Source: DATADW01 sp963733905 | Lineage (GTDB): Bacteria > Actinomycetota > Acidimicrobiia > Spongiisociales > DATADW01 | Length of the DNA: 64,000 nt | Direction: 5' to 3' | Assembly: GCA_963733905.1 (NCBI GenBank) | Contig: CAVTEU010000007.1 | Span: 729,371 to 793,370 of the forward strand | Shown here: positions 49,279 to 57,628 of the stretch, in pieces | How the letters are laid out: every line of letters begins with the position of its first letter | Position numbering within the stretch: the stretch's first letter is position 1 | The notes under the pieces: generated by a model | Told to the model about the DNA's origin: nothing | The model's database searches: none | The model's input: only the letters and a program-made list of their open reading frames with translations | Made by a program: the position numbers and the translations under genes

Positions 49279-49351
49279 TCCGGGGTAGCTCAATTGGCAG
49301 AGCAGTGGACTGTTAATCCATGTGTTGAGAGTTCGAGTCTCTCCCCCGGAG
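49279..49351 (+). tRNA. tRNA-Asn (anticodon GTT)
   Basis: The acceptor TCCGGGG pairs with CCCCGGA, the D arm is TAGCTCAATTGGCAGAGC, the anticodon arm is TGGACTGTTAATCCA, and the T arm GAGAGTTCGAGTCTCTC is complete. The discriminator is G. CCA is not encoded. Confidence 0.95.
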
Positions 49352-49456
49352 CAAACCACCTCCGACCAGGGCATTCGACAGGCTCATCAGGCTCCTTCTG
49401 CTCCGCCTCCATCACCCGCCCCCGTCGAGAGCAACTGATTCAACCCCGCTGGAACT

Positions 49457-49888
49457 TCAGGCAGCGGACCCGGCGACCACTTTGACAGGCAGACCGGGGG
49501 TTGCGTCTAGCTCCGAATCCTCGGCGTAAGTCGCCCTCGACTCGTCTGCAGGAAAGGGCTCGGCGGCGTAGATGGTCTCGCGCTCGATACGGCCGTCGCG
49601 CCATTGCTGGACGAAGACGAACGGAAGTGGTTCTCCCCCGTCGTAACGGATCTGGCCCTCGCCCACCCACAAGTCTCCCTCGCCGCGGAGCGAGCGAAGC
49701 TCGAACTCCACCTCTGACGGATAGGCCGCCCGCCAAGCCGTGAAGTTGTCCCGTCCGCGGAACCTCTCACCGGACTGGGGGAACTCGAGCAGGGCGTCTT
49801 CGTGGTACAGCTCGGCTGCGATGACCGGGTCCCCGTCGCCGTGGGCCCAAGCCCACAACAGCTTCTCCTTGACCGCTTCGTAGTCCAT
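49457..49888 (-). CDS. SnoaL-like (NTF2 fold) protein
   Basis: The 143-residue protein begins with helix KEKLLWAWAHGDGDPVIAAELYHEDALLEFPQSGERFRGRDNFTAWRAAYP, then beta strands VEFELRSLRGEGDLWVGEGQIRYDGG and VFVQQWRDGRIERETIYAAEPF. This is the SnoaL/ketosteroid-isomerase-like pattern. The function is unknown. Intact. Confidence 0.75.
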   Translation of the reverse strand: MDYEAVKEKLLWAWAHGDGDPVIAAELYHEDALLEFPQSGERFRGRDNFTAWRAAYPSEVEFELRSLRGEGDLWVGEGQIRYDGGEPLPFVFVQQWRDGRIERETIYAAEPFPADESRATYAEDSELDATPGLPVKVVAGSAA

Positions 49889-49962
49889 GGCGTGATCCCC
49901 CTTCCGGTAGTGTCCGAACCAGCCGCAATGAGGGCCATTATGCGACGAGCAAGAGATCCACG

Positions 49963-50419
49963 ATGCTGGCGATGGTCTTCGTCATCGCGCTGGCTGCCTG
50001 CAGCAACCTGAGCGTTGAGGACGGGCAGGCGAGCTTCGACGTCAACCTCGACGAGGATGCGATCAACAGCCTTGTCGAGGCTGTCGACGAGCGGACCGAT
50101 GCACGGCTGCTCGACGACATCACCTCGATCGACTTCATCGAGCCGGACGTGGTCCGGGTGGCGGGTACCAAAGACGGCCAGCCTGGCAGCTTCGATATGA
50201 CCTTCACCGCCGAGGACAACAGCGATCCGGGTCGAAGTGACCGCGGTGGACATCGAAGGGATGGAGCTGACTAGCGATGAGGTCACCGACCTGAACGAAG
50301 AGCTGAGCGCGTCGTTTCAGGAGAGCGCCGACCCCGAGGGTGACTCCGGGGTGAGCGAGGTCAGGGTCGTGGACGACCAACTCGTGATCACCGTTACTGC
50401 CTCGCTTAACGGCGGCTAG
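49963..50419 (+). CDS. Putative lipoprotein of unknown function (frame break)
   Basis: MLAMVFVIALAACSNLSVEDG is a short lipoprotein signal with lipobox LAAC. The mature part is acidic (DVNLDEDAINSLVEAVDERTDARLLDDIT, FIEPDVVRVAGTKDGQPGSFDMTFTAEDN). After a break near 50225 it continues VEVTAVDIEGMELTSDEVTDLNEELSASFQ to VVDDQLVITVTASLNGG. No family was recognised. Its stop lies 4 bp before the IS30 end. Confidence 0.5.
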
Positions 50420-50423
50420 ACAG

Positions 50424-51689
50424 TTTTGGCGTCAGAAACCCGGGCGGATTCAAGCGCTGGCCGCGACAAGGGCTTTGTATCGTTCGGCGGGGGTGTCCCA
50501 GCCGAGGGTCTTGCGTGGTCGTTCGTTGAGTAGGGCGGCGATGTGGTCGAGTTGCTGTTGGGTGTGATGGGAGAGGTCGGTGCTTTTGGGGAGGAACTGG
50601 CGGACGAGCCCGTTCCAGTTCTCGTTGGCTCCCCGTTGCCACGGTGAGTGAGGATCGGCGAAGAACACCGGGATGTTGGTGGCGACGCTGAATCGGGTGT
50701 GGTGGGCTAGCTCGGTGCCTTGGTCCCAGGCCAGCGACCTCCGCAGCTGCTCGGGGAGGCGTGCCATGTTGACCGAGAGGCGCTCGGCGACGTGAGCGGC
50801 GGTCTTGTTGTCGAGTTGGATCAGCATCCCGAACCTGGTGGTCCGTTCCACCACGTGGCCACCGCCGAGCGTCCCCCGGCGCCAACGATCAGGTCTCCTT
50901 CCCAGTGGCCGGGCACCGCCCGGTCGTCGGCCTCGGGGGGTCGTTGGCTGATGTTGACCATGTCGGGGATCTTGGCGCCTCTCACTGCGGGGGTCACCCG
51001 ACTGCGGGGACGGCGTCGGCTCCCGGCCGGTGCGCAACGCCCTGGTCAGCTCTCTACGCAGCTCCCCTTTGGGCTGGAGATAGATGGCCTGATAGATGGA
51101 TTCGAAAGACACCCACCACTCCGGGTCGTCGGGGTGTTCCCGACGCAGCTTGTTGGCGATCTGCTCGGGCGACCACTTCTTGGTGTTCACCAGCTCCACC
51201 ACCGTATCCCACAGTCGGGGGCGGGTCACCCACCACCTCGCACGGGTGCGACGGGCCGCTCGGTCGGCCCGCTCCTGAGCCCGATAGGCCCGATACCTGT
51301 CCCGACCGCCGTTGAGCTGCTCGACCTCCCGGCCGATGGTGCCTCGATGCCGGCCCAAGCGACGCAGCGATCCCACTGTCGGTCTCACCGGCGGCGATAC
51401 CCAACATGATCTCCTCCCGCTCCTCGATGCGCAGCGCCCCCTGTCGTGGTGTCCGTTCACGCAGCGTCACCACACCATGCTCGGCCTTCGAGACCGTCCA
51501 CGGTGCGTTTCCCGATGCCGGCCGCCACCGCCGCCTCCGCCACGGTGGCCCCCCCCGCCAGCGCCCGCAACGCCAAACGGGCCCTCACCCACGGAACTCT
51601 CGGACGTCCCATGACACTCCTCCCAGTCAGGATGTCGCGGTGACCACTTGAACTCGCCCCGGCCATGACCGCGTCAGGTGACGCCAAAA
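50424..51689 (-). mobile_element. IS30-family insertion sequence
   Basis: The 1,266-bp element is bounded by inverted ends TTTTGGCGTCA (50424-50434) and TGACGCCAAAA (51679-51689) and contains one transposase gene on the minus strand. No clear target duplication is seen. The right end abuts the coding start of a truncated SulP gene. Confidence 0.8.
50450..51612 (-). CDS. IS30-family transposase (frame breaks)
   Basis: ATG 51612 gives MGRPRVPWVRARLALRALAGG and an HTH segment (TVAEAAVAAGIGKRTVDGLE). In the next frames come IEEREEIMLGIAAGETDSGIAASLGRHRGTIGREV, the second HTH typical of IS30. The DDE domain follows with WSPEQIANKLRREHPDDP, SFESIYQAIY, VERTTRFGMLIQLDNKTAAHVAERL, LAWDQGTELAHH, FFADPHSPWQRGANENWNGLVRQFLPK and LNERPRKTLGWDTPAERY. 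Breaks lie near 51480, 51370 and 50880. The Asp-Asp-Glu residues are all present. Confidence 0.88.
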
Positions 51690-51873
51690 AGGGGGGTCCC
51701 TGGCCTCGAAGGCGCCCGCAGTGATCCCGGGCCAGCAGGTCGGGTCTCAGCCAGTCCCGCTGGTAGTGGCGCATCCAATCCACGGCCGGTACCCACCGGG
51801 CGATGCCGGAGGCCGAGGATTGCTGCAATGCCGTGCGCTCGGCGGGCGTTGGGACCGAGGGCGTTTCGTTCAA
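51690..51873 (-). pseudogene. N-terminal remnant of a SulP-family anion transporter, cut by the IS30 element
   Basis: ATG 51873 gives MNETPSVPTPAERTALQQ, then ARWVPAVDWMRHYQRDWLRPDLLA and, in the next frame, GITAGA. This is the conserved start of SulP proteins just before the first transmembrane helix. The gene then meets the IS30 end. The remaining ~500 codons are absent beyond the other IS end, where an unrelated gene of opposite direction lies, so a deletion accompanied or followed the insertion. Confidence 0.6.
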
Positions 51874-52015
51874 TGGGCGACCGATGGCATGTCGCGAACC
51901 TAACGGTCATCCCGTCCGTTCCTGACCCCGGGCGACGCAACCCGGGACATGCCGCTACGTTGAAGTTCGCTTGCAAGACCGCGGGCTTGTTTGAGCAGGA
52001 AAAGAGGAGGACGAC

Positions 52016-52306
52016 GTGCGACTGAGAGCGGGTTTGGTCATCGGGTTCGGGGCCGGCTACATCGTGGGGGCCGCAGCAGGCAGGGAGCGTTACGAGCAGA
52101 TCGCCCGCACCTGGCGCAGCGCCCTCCAGTCGCAACCGGGACAGGCCGCCGTCGATACGGGACGCAAGCTCACCGGCCAACTGCGCGACCTTGCCGGCCG
52201 CGGCATGGAGTCCGCCTCGTCGACCATCAAGCGAACCGTGAACTCCGCCAACGAGACCGACAAGGTCGTCGTTTCCGTTCCCACCAACGGGACTTCGAGC
52301 AGCTGA
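52016..52306 (+). CDS. YtxH-like small membrane-associated protein
   Basis: GTG 52016 follows GAGGAGG at 52004. The N-terminal helix RAGLVIGFGAGYIVGAAAGRERYEQI is the common actinobacterial YtxH-like signature, followed by an amphipathic helical region (RKLTGQLRDLAGRGMESASSTIKRTV) and a polar tail. It has 96 residues. The role is unknown. Confidence 0.7.
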   Translation: MRLRAGLVIGFGAGYIVGAAAGRERYEQIARTWRSALQSQPGQAAVDTGRKLTGQLRDLAGRGMESASSTIKRTVNSANETDKVVVSVPTNGTSSS

Positions 52307-52316
52307 ACTAGGGCGC

Positions 52317-53444
52317 TCAGCCCTCGCGCAGGTAACCCTGGAGGCGGCGGGATCTGGCGGGGTGCCGCAGCTTCGCCAGCGCCTTGGTCTCCAACTGACG
52401 GACCCTCTCCCGAGTGACGTTGAAGTGCGCCCCGACCTCCTCGAGGGTGCGAACCCTGCCATCGGCGAGCCCAAAACGCATCACGATCACCTGACGCTCC
52501 CGCTCATTTAGATCTTCGAGGGCGTGCGCCACATACTCCTGGAGGAGCCGGAACGAGGCGGCCTCGACCGGAACCTCCGCCTCGGAGTCCTCGACAAAGT
52601 CGCCCAGTGTCGACTCGTCGTCCTCGCCGAGCGGAGTCTCCAACGACACCGGGTCCTGGGCGATCTGGCGTAGCTCGGTGACCCGGCCGGGGTCTACCTC
52701 CATCTCGCCCGCTATCTCGGCGATGTTGGGCTCGCGGCCCAACTCTTGGAGAAGTTGCCGCTGCACCTGTGCCAACTTGTTGATCGTCTCCACCATGTGA
52801 ACCGGCACCCTGATGGTCCGCGCCTGGTCGGCCAGGGCACGGGTAACCGCCTGCCGGATCCACCACGTGGCGTAGGTGGAGAACTTGAAGCCCTTGCGGT
52901 AGTCGAACTTCTCGACCGCTCGCATCAGCCCGAGGTTGCCCTCCTGGATCAGGTCAAGCAGCGGCATCCCCCGCCCTACGTACTTCTTGGCTATCGAAAC
53001 CACAAGACGAAGGTTCGCCTCCACCAAGCGGTCCTTGGCTTGCTGGCCGATGCGCGCCGTCCGTTGCAGGATGACCCGGTCCTCGGTGGAGAACTGACCG
53101 GCGGCGAGCTTGTCAGCCGCCTTGACCCCCGCCTCCACCTGGAGCGCCAACTCGACCTCCTGCTGGGGGGTGAGCAGCGGCACCCGACCGATCTCCTGGA
53201 GGTACATCCTGACGGGGTCGGACACCGAGACGAGTTCCTCTGCGGTGATGCCGGTGGCGAGCGCGTCTGGTCCTTCCTCGGCGATCGCGATGTCGGCGGC
53301 GCGGAGTCTCTCGAAAACGGTCTCGAAGGACTCTGCAGGGGCCCGGGCATCCTCGAGCGCCTGGAGGACCTCGGACGCGGTTAGGAAACCCCTCTGCGTT
53401 CCACGTCTCGTCAGATCGGCTACGACCGCGTCGGTGTCGATCAC
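52317..53444 (-). CDS. rpoD: Principal RNA polymerase sigma factor RpoD/SigA
   Basis: The intact 375-residue protein has region 1.2 (SDPVRMYLQEIGRVPLLTPQQEVELALQVEAG) and region 2 (LIQEGNLGLMRAVEKFDYRKGFKFSTYATWWIRQAVTRALADQARTIRVPVHM). Region 3 and region 4 follow (TLEEVGAHFNVTRERVRQLETKALAKLRHPARSRRLQGYL). The N-terminal ~90 residues include a short region 1.1 (VVADLTRRGTQRGFLTASEVLQALE). The start overlaps the dnaG stop, the classical dnaG-rpoD order. It directs housekeeping transcription. Confidence 0.95.
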   Translation of the reverse strand: MIDTDAVVADLTRRGTQRGFLTASEVLQALEDARAPAESFETVFERLRAADIAIAEEGPDALATGITAEELVSVSDPVRMYLQEIGRVPLLTPQQEVELALQVEAGVKAADKLAAGQFSTEDRVILQRTARIGQQAKDRLVEANLRLVVSIAKKYVGRGMPLLDLIQEGNLGLMRAVEKFDYRKGFKFSTYATWWIRQAVTRALADQARTIRVPVHMVETINKLAQVQRQLLQELGREPNIAEIAGEMEVDPGRVTELRQIAQDPVSLETPLGEDDESTLGDFVEDSEAEVPVEAASFRLLQEYVAHALEDLNERERQVIVMRFGLADGRVRTLEEVGAHFNVTRERVRQLETKALAKLRHPARSRRLQGYLREG

Positions 53445-55219
53445 TTCAGACCCCCACGCAACGCTCTCCGTGATTGCTCCAACGCTATCAACTCGGTGAG
53501 CAGCCGGGAATGGGTGTCTCCGTCCACCGGTTCGACGCGCTCCAAACGCCGGCGCAGATCGGCGATCCGCCGCTCCATCGCCCAGGAGCGCAGGCTGGCC
53601 ACCACCTCGACCGGGTCGTCGAGCGGACGGTGGTCGACGGCGAGCGAGCGGAGCAGTTCGGCCACCGTGGTGTCATCGTCACCGAGGAGGGAGCCCATGT
53701 CGAGCGGATGGCCCGGTTCGGCTCCCTCGGCGAGGGCGGGGGCGAGCCGGGCGAGTGCGGCAAGGTGCTCGTCCGATGTGAACCAGTCGGCAGAAACCTC
53801 GATCGTGGCCATCGGCCCGGGGTTGGCCACGAGCAGTCGGAGCAACTCACGTTCGGCGCGCTCCTGACCGCTTCGGCGCGGAGCGGATGTCGCCGGCGAC
53901 GGGGTGCGTCGCACGCCACCGGCGGCGTCGATCACTGCTCCCTCAACGAGCGCCTGATCGGTGCCGGTGCGGCGGGCGACGTGGCGGATGTACTCCTCAC
54001 GGGCGATCGGGTCGCCCTGCTCGGCGAGCAAAGGGGCCACTTCCTTGACGGCGCGCGCCCGGCCTTCGGGCTCGTCGAGGTCGAAGCTCTCCAGCATCCG
54101 GTCGATGCGGAAGCGGACCAGCGGGACGGCCGTGTCCACGGCCTGCTGGAGCTCGGCAAGCCGGCCTTCCTGGGCGAGGTCGGCCGGGTCGTTGCCAGCC
54201 GGCATCATCGCCACCCGGAGGTCCAGCCCCATCTCGAACGGCGAGCGGAGCTGACCACCACGCAGTGCTGCGCCGGCCCCCGCCTGGTCTGCATCGAAGG
54301 CGAGAACCACACGGTCGGCAAACCGACGAAGCAGGTCGATGTGCTCCTCACCCAACGCGGTCCCACAAGTGGCCACCGCCTCGGGGATCCCGTTGCGATG
54401 GCAGGCGATCACATCGGTGTACCCCTCGACCACCACCGACCTTCCGGCGCGGGTGATGGGCGCCTTTGCCAGGTCGAGGCCGTAGAGAAGCCTCGCCTTC
54501 TGGTAGAGCTTGGTCTCGGGGGTGTTGAGGTACTTCGGACCCTCCCCATCGAGGAGCCGCCCACCAAAGCCCACTGGGTCTCCACGCAGATCTTGGATGG
54601 GGAAGAGGACGCGGCCGTGGAACCAATCGCGCAGGCGGCCATTCCTCCCCCTGGCCGCCAGCCCCGTGTCGAGCATCACCCGATCCGAAATACCACGCCC
54701 GCCGAGGTCGCGGGCAAGCACGTCCCAGTCGGCGCCCTGCGCCGCCGGGGACCAGCCGATCCGGTAGTGCTCGACAGTGTCGGCGTCGTATCCGCGTCCC
54801 CGAAGGTAAGCCCGTGCCTTTCCGGCGTCGGAGCCATCGAGCAGCCGCCGGTGATAGAAGTCGACCGCGGCAGTCATCGCCTCGACCAGGCGGTCGCGAT
54901 CGCTCCGCCGTCGTTTCTCGCCGGGGTCCCGTTCCAACGTGATCCCCGCCTGGGAAGCGAGCTCCTCGATCGCTTCGTTGAAGTCGAGGCCTTTGGTGTC
55001 CATGAGGAACTTGAAGACATCTCCACCCTGGTGGCAGCCGTGGCAATACCACACCGCCTTGGCCGGGTCGAGCGACAGCGAGGGCGTCTTCTCCTGATGG
55101 AAGGGACAGATCGCCATGTAGCTCTTGCCCGTCCGGCGCACCGTGGTCACCGTCTGGACGAGTTCCACCAGGTTGGTTGCGGTCCGCACCCGCTCGATGT
55201 CATCGCGGCGGAAGGTCAC
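53441..55219 (-). CDS. dnaG: DNA primase
   Basis: The intact 592-residue protein has the CHC2 zinc finger (CPFHQEKTPSLSLDPAKAVWYCHGC, residues ~39-63) and the primase core (YLRGRGYDADTVEHYRIGWSP). The TOPRIM motifs are VVVEGYTDVIACHRNGI and VVLAFDADQAGAGAALRG, and the C-terminal DnaB-binding helical domain is present. It makes RNA primers for replication. It is cotranscribed with rpoD. Confidence 0.95.
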   Translation of the reverse strand: MTFRRDDIERVRTATNLVELVQTVTTVRRTGKSYMAICPFHQEKTPSLSLDPAKAVWYCHGCHQGGDVFKFLMDTKGLDFNEAIEELASQAGITLERDPGEKRRRSDRDRLVEAMTAAVDFYHRRLLDGSDAGKARAYLRGRGYDADTVEHYRIGWSPAAQGADWDVLARDLGGRGISDRVMLDTGLAARGRNGRLRDWFHGRVLFPIQDLRGDPVGFGGRLLDGEGPKYLNTPETKLYQKARLLYGLDLAKAPITRAGRSVVVEGYTDVIACHRNGIPEAVATCGTALGEEHIDLLRRFADRVVLAFDADQAGAGAALRGGQLRSPFEMGLDLRVAMMPAGNDPADLAQEGRLAELQQAVDTAVPLVRFRIDRMLESFDLDEPEGRARAVKEVAPLLAEQGDPIAREEYIRHVARRTGTDQALVEGAVIDAAGGVRRTPSPATSAPRRSGQERAERELLRLLVANPGPMATIEVSADWFTSDEHLAALARLAPALAEGAEPGHPLDMGSLLGDDDTTVAELLRSLAVDHRPLDDPVEVVASLRSWAMERRIADLRRRLERVEPVDGDTHSRLLTELIALEQSRRALRGGLK

Positions 55220-55293
55220 CGGCCGAGTGTACGGCCGGGGGGTGACTGCTCAGGGACGAGGCCCGGCACGACGTTGCCCGTAAACTCCGTCCC

Positions 55294-56022
55294 GTGGACT
55301 CGAGCTCGGCAGCGATCGGAGAGACCCCGCCGTACCGGCCCCATCTGGGTGATTCCCGGCAGTACTGGCGCGACATCATCCTTGGGGTCAACGACGGGCT
55401 GGTCTCGATCTTCCTCCTCGTCGCCGGTGTGGTCGGCGGAGGCCTCTCCAGCAGCGACGTCCTGCTGACCGCCATCGCCGGGGCGGTGGCGGGGGCTATC
55501 AGCATGGCGGCCGGGGAGTATCTCGCCACCAAGTCCCAGGATGAAGTGTTCAGCAGAGAAATGGCTCTCGAGGAAGAGCACTTCACCTACCACCGCCAAC
55601 AAGAGGTCGACGAGCTCGAGGAGTTGCTGGCCGACCTGGGGCTCCACGGGGAGGTGCTGAAGGCAGCCACCGCCCAACTCGCCGAGAACGACGAGTCGAT
55701 GCTCAAGGTGATGATGGCGCTCGAGTTCGGGGCTCTGGAAAAGGAGCGACGCTCGCCCTGGAAGGCGATGATCGCATCCGGTGCCCTATTCCTGGTGGGA
55801 GCGCTTCCCTCGGTGGTCCCCTTCTTCTTCGTGACCGACACGCGCACCGGGCTCATCTGGGCAGCGATCTTCGCCGGGATCGGGCTGTTCACGGTGGGGT
55901 TCGTGAAGTCGGTGGTCACCCGCAGCCATCCGTTGCGCTCCGGCTTGGAGAACTTTGCGGTGGCCGCCGGCGGTGCCGGGGTCAGCTATCTCATCGGGAG
56001 TCTCTACGGTCGGGTGGCGTGA
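55294..56022 (+). CDS. VIT1/CCC1-family iron or manganese transporter
   Basis: The intact 242-residue protein starts GTG 55294 and has the family start YWRDIILGVNDGLVSIFLLVAGVVGG, then AISMAAGEYLATKSQDEVFSREMALEEEHF with the metal-binding acidic helix. A cytosolic helix pair and three C-terminal membrane helices follow (IASGALFLVGALPSVVPFFF, FENFAVAAGG-like end). It exports Fe2+ or Mn2+ from the cytosol in known members. It is divergent from dnaG with a 74-bp shared spacer. Confidence 0.85.
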   Translation: MDSSSAAIGETPPYRPHLGDSRQYWRDIILGVNDGLVSIFLLVAGVVGGGLSSSDVLLTAIAGAVAGAISMAAGEYLATKSQDEVFSREMALEEEHFTYHRQQEVDELEELLADLGLHGEVLKAATAQLAENDESMLKVMMALEFGALEKERRSPWKAMIASGALFLVGALPSVVPFFFVTDTRTGLIWAAIFAGIGLFTVGFVKSVVTRSHPLRSGLENFAVAAGGAGVSYLIGSLYGRVA

Positions 56023-56027
56023 GCCGG

Positions 56028-56048
56028 AGACGGCAGACGCCAGACGGC
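56028..56048. repeat. Three tandem heptamers AGACGGC/AGACGCC
   Basis: AGACGGC, AGACGCC and AGACGGC follow one another at 56028, 56035 and 56042, then AGCCAGA. They lie 6 bp after the VIT1-type gene and share AGACGG with the kdpC-kdpD repeat. Confidence 0.75.
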
Positions 56049-56115
56049 AGCCAGAGGCCGGTGATCGCCATCAAGTCTGAGATTCGATCTCGACTTCTTC
56101 AGGAGATACGAATCG

Positions 56116-57514
56116 GTGGAGCTCTACCAACTCGGCATTGAGGAACTCACTGCGGGATACCGTGCCCGGGAGTTTTCGCCCACTGAAGTGGTCGGGTCGC
56201 TGCTGGCGAGGATCGAGGCGGTCGGGGATGAGATCGACGCCTTCGCCACGGTCACCGCCGAGACGGCTCTCCGGCAAGCCAGTCGAGGCGGAAAGGGCTC
56301 TGCTTGATGGGGACGAACGACCGCTCCTCGGGATCCCCATAGCTGTCAAGGATCTGGTGGACACGGCAGGGATCGCCACCGAGGCAGGCAGCGCACTGTT
56401 CGCCGGCCGAACGCCATTCGAGGACGCCCCGGTGTGGAGTGCGCTGCGCGAAGCGGGGTGCGTGCTCATCGGAAAGGCTCGGACCCACGAATTCGCCTTC
56501 GGCTCCTCCACTCCGCCGACCACGAACCCGTGGAACCCGGCGCACATCCCTGGTGGATCCTCGGGTGGGAGTGCTGCTGCTCTTGCTGCCGGTTTGACCC
56601 CCGCCGCGGTAGGGACCGACACCGCAGGGTCGATCAGAATCCCCTCCGGTTTGTGTGGCACCGTCGGTCTGAAGCCAACGGCGACTCTGGTACCTACGCT
56701 CGGCGTGGTTCCTCTGTCCTGGACCCTCGACAACGTCGGGCCAATGGCTCGCAGCCCTCGCGACTGTGCGCTGATGCTCGAGGCAATGATGGCAGGGGCC
56801 CCGGGCACCGCACCCTCGACCGCTGGGGATGTCGCCGGATGGCGGGTTGGCGTGCTTACAAATCCCGGACCCCTATCCGACGGAGTGGCCGAAGCCGTGA
56901 GGTCAGCGTCCCAGCACCTGACTGATGCCGGAGCGGTGTTGGACGAGATCGAGATCCCCGATTTCGAGGCGTGTGTCGACCTCGACTTCGACATCATCGA
57001 CGCCGAGGCGGCGCTCTACCACCGCCCCTGGTACGAGAAGCGCCTTTCCGAATACACCGGTGAGGTCGGACCGAGGGTCGGCACCGGGTTCTCCATCGGC
57101 GCCACTGACTACCTCGAAAACCGGCGGCATGCCGATGCGTACCGCACCATCTTCCTCGATGCACTCAGCGATCGCGACCTGATCCTCCTCCCGGGTATGC
57201 CCGCTCCGGCGCCGCGGATCGGCGATGAGATGCTGCATATGGGCGAAGAGATCGACCAGTACGACCGCGCCCTCTGCCGCAACACGTCATTCGCCAACCT
57301 CACCGGACTCCCCGCCCTGGCGGTCCCCGCCGGTCTGGAAGCGGGCCTCCCGGTCGGCGTACAACTCACCGCGCGACACTTCGATGACTACCGACTCCTC
57401 GCCGCCGGCCTGGTCCTCTGGGAGAGGCTCGATCCCCCCGACTTGCGCCGATCTGAGACGGAAGAAGCGACTGCGTCGCTGCGTGGTGGGTGGTGGGTGG
57501 TTGGTGGTAAGTGA
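56116..57514 (+). CDS. Amidase signature family protein (frame break)
   Basis: GTG 56116 follows AGGAGA. Residues 1-60 form the N-terminal helices, and after a break near 56285 the catalytic core shows GIPIAVKDLVDTAG (Lys of the triad), GGSSGGSAAALAAG and GTDTAGSIRIPSGLCG (cis-Ser and nucleophile Ser), then GLKPTATLVP. These enzymes hydrolyse amides, including amino-acid and acylamides. Joined length is ~465 residues. The C-terminus LRGGWWVVGGK is encoded by the heptamer repeat that follows, so the natural end may be slightly upstream. It heads a set of probable catabolic genes. Confidence 0.8.
57483..57511. repeat. G-rich tandem heptamer repeat at the amidase 3' end
   Basis: GGTGGGT-like units of 7 bp run from 57483 to 57511 and encode the last amidase residues. 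The G-runs could form a quadruplex on the plus strand. A C-rich counterpart lies at 57591. Confidence 0.7.
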
Positions 57515-57590
57515 TCGGTGAGATCCCCTCCGAGGAGTTGAGCCGTTCCTGCCCTCCTCCATGGACGTCTCAACATTCGGGAGAGCGATT

Positions 57591-57620
57591 CCTACCTACC
57601 ACCTAACACCTACCACCTAG
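57591..57620. repeat. C-rich tandem heptamer repeat CCACCTA/ACACCTA
   Basis: CCACCTA, ACACCTA and CCACCTA units follow two CCTA half-units, ending 8 bp before the stop of the molybdenum hydroxylase gene. With 57483-57511 it makes an imperfect inverted repeat in this convergent spacer, which may serve as a bidirectional terminator. Confidence 0.7.
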
Positions 57621-57628
57621 AACCGATT

